In this document: one piece after another, positions 9,205-17,579 of the stretch
Layout of the letters: each line of letters starts with the position of its first letter
Position numbering within the stretch: the stretch's first letter is position 1
Source of the DNA: Proteus penneri
GTDB lineage: Bacteria; Pseudomonadota; Gammaproteobacteria; Enterobacterales; Enterobacteriaceae
Assembly (NCBI RefSeq): GCF_003144535.1
Contig: NZ_PHFJ01000004.1
Location: 124,001-188,000 of the forward strand
Reading direction: 5' to 3'
Length of the DNA stretch: 64,000 nt
Position numbers and translations under genes: made by a program
Notes under the pieces: generated by a model
What the model was told of the DNA's origin: nothing
The model's input: the letters and a program-made list of their open reading frames with translations, nothing else
Databases searched by the model: none

Positions 9205-10119
9205 TTAAGCAGGATCAACGTGAGCCATTACACTCAAGATCTGTTTATTTTGCAAAACATTATTACGTGCATTAACAACAATTTCGTGACTTTCATTGAC
9301 TGTGAGATCACCTCTGATTTCAAGATGTACATCTACAAGTAAATAATCACCAGAACGACGCGTCTTTAAATCATGAACACCTTGTACACCCGGTGTTGAA
9401 ACCAGTACCTGTTTGATCTCTTCCAGCGTTTCTTCATCAGCGCCTCTGTCCATTAAATCTTGTAGAGCTTGATAAGTAAAACGCCATCCCATACGACCAA
9501 CAAATAATCCGACAATTAATGCAGCTAATGGGTCAAAAAATTTAAATCCAGCCAAACTTCCGATAATACCAATCGCAACAACTAATGAAGAAGCAGCATC
9601 AGAACGTGCATGCCAAGCATTTGCGACTAACATATTTGAGTCGACTTTCTTTGCAACAGCAAGCATATAGCGAAATAATCCTTCTTTAGCCGCTAATGCA
9701 AGTAAAGCCACATATAAAGCAACACTATGAACTTCTGGAATAGTAGATGGATCTAAAATTTTATGAATGGCTGAAAACACCATCCCTAAACCCACAATTA
9801 ATAAAATAACCCCAAGAATAAGTGATGCCACGTTTTCATAACGAAAATGCCCATAAGGATGGTCTGCATCCGGTTTTTTCTGACTACCTTTATTGGCAAT
9901 TAAAACAACAAAGTCAGCAATAAGATCAGAAAGTGAGTGAATACCATCAGCAATTAAACCTTGAGAATGTGAGAAAAAGCCCACTGTAATTTGCCAAATG
10001 GATAAAATGATATTGACAAAAACACTCACTAACGTACTTTTTTTAGCTGCCTTAAATTTTTCAGACTGCTTATTATCAGCCCGAGCCAACTCAATATCAT
10101 CAATGTGATTATGTGTCAT
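9205..10119 (-). CDS. Cation diffusion facilitator (divalent metal exporter)
   Basis: Inner-membrane antiporter that expels divalent metal using protons. A typical CDF of about 304 aa from ATG 10119 (MTHNHIDDIELARADN); an in-frame ATG at 10200 would add 27 residues of atypical sequence, and neither start has a strong ribosome site. Membrane helices cover roughly residues 25-200, followed by a cytoplasmic domain (GVQGVHDLKTRRSGDY). The metal site looks like HSLSD in TM2 and HARSD in TM5, a HxxxD/HxxxD arrangement usually linked to zinc rather than the DxxxD/HxxxD of E. coli FieF. Also visible: DADHPYGHFRYE. The metal is inferred. Confidence 0.88.
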   Translation of the reverse strand: MTHNHIDDIELARADNKQSEKFKAAKKSTLVSVFVNIILSIWQITVGFFSHSQGLIADGIHSLSDLIADFVVLIANKGSQKKPDADHPYGHFRYENVASLILGVILLIVGLGMVFSAIHKILDPSTIPEVHSVALYVALLALAAKEGLFRYMLAVAKKVDSNMLVANAWHARSDAASSLVVAIGIIGSLAGFKFFDPLAALIVGLFVGRMGWRFTYQALQDLMDRGADEETLEEIKQVLVSTPGVQGVHDLKTRRSGDYLLVDVHLEIRGDLTVNESHEIVVNARNNVLQNKQILSVMAHVDPA

Positions 10120-10653
10120 AATAATAATCTTATTTGGTTTTAAATAGCCTACTCTATTGCCATAGATAAATAGAGTTCCACAGGTTATTTCAGGTTCCAT
10201 AACTCATTGGTGAGAATAAAGGACGACTCTGAATAACAATCCAGTTTAGGGACTAAGATTGCTGTCCAAACATCATATTGAGATGTCATTACCTATTAAT
10301 ATGCCATATTTAAATCTTTCTGTCTCTTATTTTTACTAATAAAATCTTATAGATACAAAACAATAATATAATTGATAATCATTCTTTTATGCATCTTCTA
10401 TTTTTAATGAGAAAAAGAAAATTTAGTTTTTAATACGACTTTATTAATTGCTTTCCTGTCAACAAGTTAAGGTGTATAACTTATTTTGATTATATTTCTA
10501 ATATTATTTTAGACTATTTTTAATTTTTAATGCTTAATACTATAAAGTAGTAAATAATCATTCTCACTCTTATTTAAAACACAGATCACAGCTATTTTTT
10601 ACTATTAGGAGATAATAGTAATTATTTTAAACTAACGCTAAGTGAGGTTTGTA
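10120..10653. promoter_or_regulatory. Divergent AT-rich region between the CDF gene and uspF
   Basis: A 534 bp stretch without a convincing gene. Two sequences resemble Fur boxes: TGATAATCATTCTTT at 10373-10387 and AAATAATCATTCTCA at 10552-10566, each 12 of 15 positions of the 7-1-7 consensus as recalled. In such AT-rich DNA this may be chance. No promoter was picked with confidence. Confidence 0.35.
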
Positions 10654-11091
10654 ATGTATAAGAAAATCCTAGTTCCCATTGATATTTTAGAAGATGAACT
10701 TTCTCAGGAACTAATCACTCACATTGAACAAATAGCAAAGGTGGGTAAACCTGAGATCCACTTCCTCACCGTTATACCTAATGCTGAACTTTTCTTTGGT
10801 ATCGAGTTTGCCGCTATTCCTGAAAAATTCAAAGATTCGTCAGAGCGTACTCGCCTTGCTTTTGTTGCACTACAAGAAATGATCAAAGATGCAAAAATTC
10901 CTGATGAGCAAATTATATGTAATGTGGGTGTTGGTAATGCAAAAGATGAAATTTTAGAATATGCCCGCCACATTGATGCTGATTTAATTGCGATTGCCTC
11001 ACATAGACCTAATGTTTCCTCTTATTTATTAGGTTCAACAGCATCATCAATTGTACGCCATGCCAAAATGTCAGTTTTAGTTATACGTTAA
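10654..11091 (+). CDS. uspF: Universal stress protein, UspF/UspG type
   Basis: Small cytoplasmic Usp-fold protein of 145 aa; E. coli UspF is linked to fimbriation, adhesion and stress survival. Starts MYKKILVPIDILEDEL, contains EIHFLTVIP and ends with ASHRPNVSSYLLGSTASSI and SVLVIR, matching recalled E. coli UspF (YnaF) along its length. ATG 10654 is chosen over the GTG at 10642 because GAGG lies 7 nt before it and the homologue starts at the same residue. Followed by a strong terminator, so it is a single-gene unit. Orthology to UspF rather than UspG is likely but not certain. Confidence 0.88.
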   Translation: MYKKILVPIDILEDELSQELITHIEQIAKVGKPEIHFLTVIPNAELFFGIEFAAIPEKFKDSSERTRLAFVALQEMIKDAKIPDEQIICNVGVGNAKDEILEYARHIDADLIAIASHRPNVSSYLLGSTASSIVRHAKMSVLVIR

Positions 11092-11113
11092 TATTTAGCT
11101 TTTAAATCGCAAC

Positions 11114-11146
11114 AAAGCCCTTTGTCTCAACAACAAAGGGCTTTTT
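11114..11146 (+). terminator. Terminator of uspF
   Basis: An 11 bp stem AAAGCCCTTTG/CAAAGGGCTTT with a 9 nt loop, followed by T residues, 23 bp after the uspF stop. Confidence 0.9.
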
Positions 11147-11181
11147 AGTAAATGAAGATCTATCCTAAATAGGGCTGGCTG

Positions 11182-11661
11182 TTATTTTTTCACAGAATCT
11201 TGAGTAGTCTCAGCCGCTGACCAAATACGATATTTCACATCAACATCTTTTGGCGCATAAACAACAATAGGTAATTTGCTGTTATAACGGATGAAAGCAC
11301 CTGATCCTATATTAGCCTGTACAAAGGCATCTTTTTTCGTATTGTCAGCGCATCCCATCATTGTAGACATTGGGCCATTTAAATCACCAACAACATAATA
11401 GCTATAACCCCAACCTTCTAAATTCTTTTCATCTAAATCCGCACCAAACCACTGATGATTGCAATCTACTTTAAGTTCTTTACCGATAATTAATTCAACC
11501 TGATAATTGCTTTCATTATCTTTTTTCTCTAACTCAATAACATGACGAACTTGATTTTCTTGAGCCTTAGGATAAGGCGCAACTTTATCTAAACTGTCAG
11601 TAGCTTGTGCACACGCAGATAAAGACATTGCTGCTACTAAAGATAATATTACTTTGTTCAT
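11182..11661 (-). CDS. eco: Ecotin, serine protease inhibitor, with a possible lipobox
   Basis: Inhibitor of trypsin-fold serine proteases, normally a periplasmic homodimer that protects against host proteases. 159 aa from ATG 11661, which has GGAGAG 4 nt upstream; the in-frame start at 11688 lies before this site. The reactive loop is STMMGC, with Met at P1 as in E. coli (STMMAC); EGWGYSYYVV and LPIVVYAP are also family-typical. The signal sequence MNKVILSLVAAMSLSACAQA contains LSAC, which fits a lipobox, so the protein might be lipid-anchored at Cys17 instead of cleaved after AQA. E. coli ecotin is a soluble periplasmic protein. Ecotin identity is secure; the anchor is inferred. Confidence 0.93.
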   Translation of the reverse strand: MNKVILSLVAAMSLSACAQATDSLDKVAPYPKAQENQVRHVIELEKKDNESNYQVELIIGKELKVDCNHQWFGADLDEKNLEGWGYSYYVVGDLNGPMSTMMGCADNTKKDAFVQANIGSGAFIRYNSKLPIVVYAPKDVDVKYRIWSAAETTQDSVKK

Positions 11662-11925
11662 CACTCTCTCCATTTTTACAGCGAACACTTCGCCGTTAAT
11701 AAAATTAGTCAGATGTTTTTATTGCTCGTTATCTGAATACTAATATTTTTAGTGCTTGAATGCTAACATCTTAGTAAATAGTACTATGAGTGGATAATTC
11801 TGAATGTTTTAAAAAGAAAAATCACGTTTTTTCATGAAATGTAAATTTGTGATACATCGCCGTGCAGATAAGCTATCTATGATTATACTGAAATAGAGAC
11901 CCAATTTCTTTTCATAGGAGGTTAT

Positions 11926-12141
11926 ATGTTCTCAGATCAACAATCCCTTGTTTCTCAATTAAGAAATAGTGATCCCCGCTTTGAAGCTCTCTACGATAAA
12001 CATCATCGACTCGACCAAGAAATTGCTAAATTAGAAGGCCCTAACGGAGCTGGCTATAATGATGAAGTTGCCAAACTAAAAAAAGAAAAACTTCATCTCA
12101 AAGATGAAATGCAAAAAATACTTCAACGAAGTGAAAAATAA
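11926..12141 (+). CDS. ydcH: YdcH family small protein (DUF465)
   Basis: 71 aa cytoplasmic protein of unknown function, highly charged and probably a helical hairpin. It shows the family pattern DPRFEALYDKHHRLDQEI, then GYNDEV and LKKEKLHLKDEM, matching E. coli YdcH closely. It has a strong ribosome site (TAGGAGG, 6 nt before the ATG) and its own terminator. Confidence 0.9.
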   Translation: MFSDQQSLVSQLRNSDPRFEALYDKHHRLDQEIAKLEGPNGAGYNDEVAKLKKEKLHLKDEMQKILQRSEK

Positions 12142-12151
12142 GGCTCTTTTT

Positions 12152-12180
12152 AAGCGATGATTTATTATCATCGCTTTTTA
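12152..12180 (+). terminator. Terminator of ydcH
   Basis: A 10 bp stem AAGCGATGAT/ATCATCGCTT with a 5 nt loop, followed by TTTA, just after the ydcH stop. Confidence 0.82.
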
Positions 12181-12256
12181 TGATTAAAAACAAAGATACC
12201 ACATCATAAAGATGCATAATTAATATATCTTTTGTTTTTTTAAGGGCTCACTCACT

Positions 12257-12496
12257 ATGTCATCAATACATGGTCATGAAGTTTTGCAAATGATCCTTTC
12301 TTCAGAAATGACATTCACTAAATTATCACTAATTGATGCTATCCATAAACAATTCGGCGATGACTCACGTTTTCATACTTGCTCAGCTGAAAATATGACA
12401 GCGACTGAATTAGTTGATTTCTTAGAAAGGAAAGGTAAATTTATTCCTGCAGAGGGGGGATTTACAACAAGTGAAAATAAGATTTGTCATCATTGA
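12257..12496 (+). CDS. yecH: YecH family protein, putative metal-binding
   Basis: 79 aa. Matches E. coli YecH: SIHGHEVLQMI near the start, RFHTCSAENMTATELVDFL in the middle, GKFIP and a C-terminal KICHH. The conserved His and Cys residues suggest metal binding; no function is established. AAGGG lies about 10 nt before the ATG. Transcribed alone, with a hairpin terminator behind it. Confidence 0.88.
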   Translation: MSSIHGHEVLQMILSSEMTFTKLSLIDAIHKQFGDDSRFHTCSAENMTATELVDFLERKGKFIPAEGGFTTSENKICHH

Positions 12497-12522
12497 TAGA
12501 CATACAGTGTTAAAGTTAGATT

Positions 12523-12558
12523 GCCAGTGATTTCCTTTTCTATGTCATTGGCTTTTTT
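12523..12558 (+). terminator. Terminator of yecH
   Basis: An 8 bp stem GCCAGTGA/TCATTGGC (one G-T pair) with a 14 nt loop and a run of six T. Confidence 0.72.
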
Positions 12559-12618
12559 ATATAAACAAGTAAAAAGCCAATTCGTTCTGGCAATCGTTAT
12601 TACTTTATTTACTACATT

Positions 12619-12864
12619 TTATTCATCGTCTATTTGTAACCAACCATCATCTTCCCAAACACTTTGAATAAGTTCCATTATGTGTTCATGCTTAGTTTCA
12701 TCTTTTATGCCCGTAACTTGAATCGAGTTCATGCTACTAAAGGCGATACGAAACTGCATATCTGGATATTCTGGAGTGATCTTTTTTCTCAGTTCGTGTT
12801 CTAAGAGCGGAAATAAGGAGTCAGTTATCTTAGATTGTTTATTAAATAAAATTTCCACACGCAT
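12619..12864 (-). CDS. dinI: DinI-like SOS modulator
   Basis: 81 aa. DinI-family proteins bind RecA and modulate the SOS response. Family features: MRVEILFNK at the start, the SSMNSIQVTGI strand, and an acidic C-terminal helix SVWEDDGWLQIDDE. ATG 12864 is preferred over 12876 because GGTGA precedes it and the length then equals E. coli DinI (81 aa). A LexA box lies 26 bp upstream, consistent with SOS induction. Enterobacteria also carry plasmid and prophage DinI homologues, so orthology is likely rather than proven. Confidence 0.85.
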   Translation of the reverse strand: MRVEILFNKQSKITDSLFPLLEHELRKKITPEYPDMQFRIAFSSMNSIQVTGIKDETKHEHIMELIQSVWEDDGWLQIDDE

Positions 12865-12889
12865 TGGTTTCACCATTTAAAGGCAAATA

Positions 12890-12909
12890 AACTGTATATA
12901 AATACAGTA
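12890..12909. promoter_or_regulatory. LexA box of dinI
   Basis: AACTGTATATAAATACAGTA has the invariant CTG-N10-CAG with the AT-alternating centre of the SOS box consensus. It lies directly upstream of the dinI homologue. Confidence 0.92.
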
Positions 12910-13043
12910 GTATATTCTAAGAAAAAAGAAAAGTCTTTTTGATAAAAATTTTTATCATTATGCATTACATAATATTTTAGCATCTCTATTGACTCAATGA
13001 TAACATGCATAATAAATACAACATATTGCTAAGAGAGAAAGAC

Positions 13044-13394
13044 ATGTCAGGAAAAAGAATAAATCGTGAGAAAAAAACTATTCAAAAAATGGTTCACCTT
13101 TATGCTCATTCGCACCCTAAAACTGACTCAGATTATTATCAACAATTAATCGATTACGCCTACAACCGGTTAGATAAATGTCGTTATGGTGAAGATAAAC
13201 CGGCCTGTAAACAATGCCCTATTCATTGTTATCAACCCGCTAAGCGAGAAACAATGAAACAAATCATGCGTTGGGCTGGTCCACGAATGTTAATTTATCA
13301 TCCAATTTTAGCAATACGTCACCTTATTGATGATAAAAAACCTGTTCCACCACTTCCTGAAAAAAAGCGTACTATTCGTTCAACTGAAAAGTAA
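13044..13394 (+). CDS. ygbA: YgbA family protein (nitrous-oxide-stimulated promoter family)
   Basis: 116 aa cytoplasmic protein of unknown role; in E. coli ygbA is a nitrosative-stress gene repressed by NsrR. Matches YgbA strongly: MSGKRINREK start, RLDKCRYGEDKPACKQCPIH with four conserved Cys that may bind metal, YQPAKRETMKQIMRWAGPRM, and RHLIDDKKPVPPLPEK. ATG 13044 is chosen over 13005 because GAGAG precedes it and E. coli starts there. Its 3' end overlaps the convergent acetyltransferase gene by 23 bp. No clear NsrR palindrome was found upstream. Confidence 0.9.
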   Translation: MSGKRINREKKTIQKMVHLYAHSHPKTDSDYYQQLIDYAYNRLDKCRYGEDKPACKQCPIHCYQPAKRETMKQIMRWAGPRMLIYHPILAIRHLIDDKKPVPPLPEKKRTIRSTEK

Positions 13395-13929
13395 AATCAG
13401 ATTTCTTCAAACGGTATAAAACATGCTCAGCTAGAGGATGTGTTTTATCTAATGATGGATGAAAGAAATGATCAGATTGATGCATACCAAGTTTCTGCAT
13501 TACACCTTGAGATGGAAGGTTTGAAACTGCAGTAAAAGCAACAACCTCTTCTAACCCCAATGTCTCAAAAGCAAATTTAAATACAGCTAAAGCCACTTCA
13601 TAGGTATAACCTTTTCGCCAAAACTTTTTCGCAATTCGCCAACCAATTTCTACGCAGGGATTAAATGGTAAAGGCGCTACCGGAATATTTAACCCAACAA
13701 AACCAATAAATTCTTGAGTCTCTTTTAATTCAACAGCCCACATTCCCCATCCATTTTGTTGAATAAATTTTTCACGGATAATATCAACCATACTATCACT
13801 TTCTAATCGAGATAAAGTGCAAGGAAAATAACGCATCACTTCAGGTGAAGAGTTGATTTCAGAAAAAAATGGCGCTTTATCGCTTTCACGCCATTCTCTT
13901 AGGTGTAGCCTGGGAGTCTCTAAATTCAT
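13372..13929 (-). CDS. GNAT acetyltransferase, RimJ/RimL type
   Basis: 185 aa N-acetyltransferase using acetyl-CoA; the substrate is unknown. The start ETPRLHLREWRESDK is typical of the RimJ/RimL-like (Acetyltransf_3) group. GWRIAKKFWRKGYTYE forms the acetyl-CoA pyrophosphate loop and NLPSQGVMQKLGM is the conserved final motif. The extreme 3' end overlaps ygbA on the other strand. Not a specific rim gene as far as can be judged. Confidence 0.85.
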   Translation of the reverse strand: MNLETPRLHLREWRESDKAPFFSEINSSPEVMRYFPCTLSRLESDSMVDIIREKFIQQNGWGMWAVELKETQEFIGFVGLNIPVAPLPFNPCVEIGWRIAKKFWRKGYTYEVALAVFKFAFETLGLEEVVAFTAVSNLPSQGVMQKLGMHQSDHFFHPSLDKTHPLAEHVLYRLKKSDFTFQLNE

Positions 13930-14010
13930 CGTTATTCTCTGTTTATATAAAATTAAGACAATAGCGATAAAATAGGATAAGTAACGAACAATGAAAAGAA
14001 AAATGGTACT

Positions 14011-14700
14011 TTATTTTTTGTTTTCTTTTAGTTGATTTTCTACTGGAGCAACAACTTTATCTTTATTTGCATTAGAGCTTTCTTTTATTGAAACAACGCG
14101 TTGTTGAGCTACTGATTTTGCTTGATGTTCAACTTGCTCTGATTGCCCAGTAAAAATACCGCCACGCTTAATAGACATACTGCCACAACGACTAGTACCA
14201 CGTAACTCGCCATGTTCTAAGATATCTAAATTATTTGCAGCGCAGATACCTTTTACAAAACCATCAATAATAATATCAGGTGCAGTTAATTCACCTTCAA
14301 CTTGCCCCGCATGCATAACACGAATAACGCCATCTTTAACATTAATATTACCAGCAACTTTACCCCAAATTTGAATATCGCCATCAACATTAATATCGCC
14401 TTGGAATACCGTTCCTTTCGCAATAATGGTGTATAGTTTTTGCTCTGGCATCGGTTTTTTCTCTTCTGTTACTACTGGTGCAACAGGCTCTGCTGCTTTT
14501 GGTGTTTCAGTTTTACGACTAAACATAGCGGCCTTTTTTAACCTCAACGTTATAGAATAAATAATAATGCTAAAAATTAGGATTAGAATAATCAAAAATT
14601 CACCCGCCATTTGATAACGCCAAAAGGCAATTAAGGCAAGAGTCCAAATTATCCATATCCCACTGAATATAATATTTCGCAGTGTTCGCTTATTATCCAT
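14011..14700 (-). CDS. ccmA: Bactofilin family membrane protein CcmA (cell curvature)
   Basis: 229 aa. Two N-terminal membrane segments (about residues 10-28 and 33-52) are followed by a bactofilin beta-helix (about 85-190: GTVFQGDINVDGDIQIWGKV, DIIIDGFVKG, HGELRGTSRCGSMSI) and a charged tail. In Proteus mirabilis CcmA, a 25 kDa membrane protein, affects cell shape and swarming; size and layout here agree. Bactofilins polymerise without nucleotide; the membrane helices should anchor the filament at the inner membrane. The gene stands alone with a long AT-rich region upstream. Confidence 0.88.
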   Translation of the reverse strand: MDNKRTLRNIIFSGIWIIWTLALIAFWRYQMAGEFLIILILIFSIIIYSITLRLKKAAMFSRKTETPKAAEPVAPVVTEEKKPMPEQKLYTIIAKGTVFQGDINVDGDIQIWGKVAGNINVKDGVIRVMHAGQVEGELTAPDIIIDGFVKGICAANNLDILEHGELRGTSRCGSMSIKRGGIFTGQSEQVEHQAKSVAQQRVVSIKESSNANKDKVVAPVENQLKENKK

Positions 14701-15723
14701 AATTAGCTATATCCTTTTACCTCCCTGACAATAAATACACTTATGCATTCACCATTCTAATAAACAAACGGCAAGCATAATGCCGGCAATAAGCCTATTA
14801 TTACCTTTTAGTTTTTTGATTTGTTCCTTGAACAAAATAAAATTTAGCTTAATTAAATTAGGAGATAAAACACACTATTTTAACAATCTACGCGCAATGT
14901 AAATAAATCGTAATAATTATCAGCTTATTTGGATAAATATTTTTCATTAAAAATTAACATTTAACACCTAAATCCATATTTTCACAAAAGTTCATTCAAA
15001 AAAATTCAATATCTCAAATTAACTCTATCTAAAATTTATCAAAAAAAATACGAGACATTGATCACACAAACAATAAAAACAAACGATAAAAACAAAGCAA
15101 ATAAACAAATAATAAATTTTTTGTGTACTATTTTATGGTTTATGGCTTGTTTTATATTATATAGAAACAACGTTATAGTAACAGTGGTTAATATAACTTA
15201 ATATTATTATTTATTTTTTCAATTTTGATCTTCTTTATAGTTATGTTCCTCGCTTGATTTTTTAAAATTTATTTAACAACTATTTTTCATAATTACTACG
15301 AATTAGCATTTATAATAAATTTTGCATTTTAAATGCATTTATTATTTTTTTACACTGTAAAGAAATAATCAAAATCAACTAATTGTTATATATGGGTTTT
15401 ATTTAAATTTATAAAAAGCGTAAATTATTAATTACATTAATACTCATACTATTACTGAGCGCCTCAAAGAAAAAATTTATCCGTATTTAATTTCTTTTTG
15501 CAATTTATAAGGAATGTCATTAAATTAACAAAATGACTTATCTTAAATTAACAAAACAAAATGCAATGCCTAATATCTAAAAAAAAACCACATCAAATTA
15601 AAGAAAATAGTCTCTTTTTTATTTTTAATAACATTCAATAATAAAGAAGTGTTTTTATAAATATTCTGATATTTATCTTTATAAAAATGCAGTGATACTT
15701 ATATAATATTTTTTGGGCGAAAA
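14701..15723. other. Long AT-rich gene-free region between ccmA and the AraC gene
   Basis: 1,023 bp, visibly more AT-rich than its surroundings with many A and T runs, and no supported coding sequence. It must hold the divergent promoters of ccmA and the AraC-family gene. Such composition suits H-NS binding and horizontally acquired DNA, but no specific site was identified. Confidence 0.6.
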
Positions 15724-16560
15724 ATGAATACAATACAGTGTGACAAAACCGAGCAATATAATTGTACTATTCAAAAAAAATCTTATTTTTATCCACAATA
15801 TCAAATATTAGAAAATGAACAAAAAGCGATCTTTCTTATAAGAAAGAATGCACTTATATTACAAAATTGTACTGACACAGTGACAATTAATGAAAACCAA
15901 GTTCTTTTTCTACAACAAGGTAGTTATACAATAAAAACTCAAGGCGCAGAGCCTAGCGATATTATTTATATCCCTATTTCTGATGACTTCTTAAGAAACT
16001 TCATGTCTAAGCATAACGATATCTTGTGCCAAATAGAAAGAGATGAAGAGTTTTCTCGAGCCTTTATTTGTTTTCAAAACTCACCTCTCATTCAGTTTTG
16101 TAGTAATGGCTTTGAATATCTTACTGCTCAATCTTGTCCTGAAACTTTCACTCAATTACGCATTGAAGAGCTTTTAGTTCTATTGCTTTCAACTGAACAA
16201 GGTTCTGACTTAATGGCGTTATTTCGTCAACTTAGCCATCGTCAAGTTGATCGCTTAAAGATTTTTATGGAAAAAAATCATTTAAAAAATTGGAAGCTCA
16301 AACAATTTGCTCGAGAGTTTGGAATGGGATTAACAACGTTTAAAGAGCTTTTTAGTCATGTTTATGGTACTTCACCAAGAACATGGATCTGTGAAAGACG
16401 AATTATTTACGCACACCAACTACTGCTGACCACAGAAATGAGTATTGTTGATATCTCAATGGAATCAGGTTTTTCAAGCCAATCATACTTTACACAAAGC
16501 TATCATCGTCGTTTTAATATGACGCCAAGTAAAGCGAGAAATATCAGATCAAAATTATAA
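15724..16560 (+). CDS. AraC-family regulator, InvF/MxiE-like
   Basis: 278 aa transcription activator. The C-terminal ~100 residues form the two AraC helix-turn-helix motifs: KQFAREFGMGLTTFKELF, then IVDISMESGFSSQSYFTQSY. This stretch, with YGTSPRTWICERRIIYAHQL, resembles Salmonella InvF and Shigella MxiE, activators of type III secretion genes that need a chaperone partner. The N-terminal ~175 residues are unlike the usual sugar-binding AraC domain. No type III secretion gene is in the window. The gene follows a 1 kb AT-rich region and precedes an unrecognised gene on the same strand. The InvF resemblance is from memory. Confidence 0.85.
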   Translation: MNTIQCDKTEQYNCTIQKKSYFYPQYQILENEQKAIFLIRKNALILQNCTDTVTINENQVLFLQQGSYTIKTQGAEPSDIIYIPISDDFLRNFMSKHNDILCQIERDEEFSRAFICFQNSPLIQFCSNGFEYLTAQSCPETFTQLRIEELLVLLLSTEQGSDLMALFRQLSHRQVDRLKIFMEKNHLKNWKLKQFAREFGMGLTTFKELFSHVYGTSPRTWICERRIIYAHQLLLTTEMSIVDISMESGFSSQSYFTQSYHRRFNMTPSKARNIRSKL

Positions 16561-16611
16561 AAAATCCGACCGAATATCATAATATCTAAAAGCAATTTAT
16601 AGTTAGAATAC

Positions 16612-17520
16612 TTGAAATCTATTCTTATACGTGAATTGTATATCGTGATAAAAGAAAATATATATAGTACCAAAGCCCATTATTATGGCTATTTAGCCCT
16701 ATTAAAAAAGATAATGGCATCAAATAATGAAGAAACTGTAGATAACTTGTTTGATCTACAGTTTTCTTTCCGCTCGAATAAAAACACTATTACTACATGT
16801 GATATTAATGAACAACAAATAAAAATACTAGCTCGGGTTTTATGCCGTGAAAGCTTAGACAGTTTATTACAGTCCACTTGGTTTTTACGAAAGAAATACT
16901 GCTTTGTTGTTATATCTAAAGAAGATATACGTGATGTTATTAATTTCGCAAATCATTTTCATGCAGAGCAACCATATTCAACAATAACACTGGCGGATTG
17001 GGATAAATCGTTAAAAGCAACGGTCAATATCAATGAGCATATGCGTTTAATTCAAGCTGTAATAAAACCACTTTTTATGTGGTGGGTTCAACACATTACA
17101 CCTCAGCTTTTCACGCTTTATGACACAAAAAGAGAACTTGAGCTTCAAATTAAGCAGTGTGAAAATATTAAGTTATTTGAAGAAAAACAACTATCAAATA
17201 AAAGTGATTCTTTTTTATCTTTAAATGATATAAATATTAAACTTAATGCGGATAAAGCCAGACTAATTGTTATTGATGACTTATTACAGAGTAATATCCA
17301 GTTTCTCCTCGATAATTGGAAAAATGAACCTGTCTTTAATATTGAAATTAATAATACTTTAGATTACATCCAAAAAATAACACCGAATTCTGAATTAATA
17401 AAACCATTATGGAAGATTTTAAACAGTATTCCAGAACATCCTAAAAATTGTCAAAAATTAAAAGATTGGTTGCTAGAAAGAGAACTTTGCTTAAAGAACG
17501 ATGAGTATTTATGGCGATAA
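16612..17520 (+). CDS. Unrecognised protein downstream of the AraC regulator
   Basis: Up to 302 aa; no family recognised. There is no signal peptide and no clear membrane helix; the composition is helical and charged, with a likely coiled segment around residues 178-225 (TKRELELQIKQCENIKLFEEKQ) and aromatic-rich patches (LFMWWVQH). The longest frame opens at TTG 16612; the first in-frame ATG is 16714 (MASNNEETVDN), and no start has a good ribosome site, so the N-terminus is uncertain. It follows the AraC gene by 51 bp on the same strand and ends at a shared convergent terminator, so the two may be co-transcribed. Confidence 0.65.
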   Translation: MKSILIRELYIVIKENIYSTKAHYYGYLALLKKIMASNNEETVDNLFDLQFSFRSNKNTITTCDINEQQIKILARVLCRESLDSLLQSTWFLRKKYCFVVISKEDIRDVINFANHFHAEQPYSTITLADWDKSLKATVNINEHMRLIQAVIKPLFMWWVQHITPQLFTLYDTKRELELQIKQCENIKLFEEKQLSNKSDSFLSLNDINIKLNADKARLIVIDDLLQSNIQFLLDNWKNEPVFNIEINNTLDYIQKITPNSELIKPLWKILNSIPEHPKNCQKLKDWLLERELCLKNDEYLWR

Positions 17521-17528
17521 TAAAATTT

Positions 17529-17560
17529 CAGCTCTTCTCTAAATAAAAAGAAAAGAGCTG
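17529..17560. terminator. Convergent hairpin
   Basis: A 12 bp stem CAGCTCTTCTCT/AGAAAAGAGCTG with one mismatch and an 8 nt loop, between convergent genes. U-tracts are poor on both sides. Confidence 0.55.
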
Positions 17561-17579
17561 ATGCTAACTTTTAATTATT

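Noticed and set aside
12960..13043. NsrR operator upstream of ygbA
   Set aside because: TATGCATTA and AGATGCTAAAA resemble half-sites but their spacing does not fit the known palindrome.
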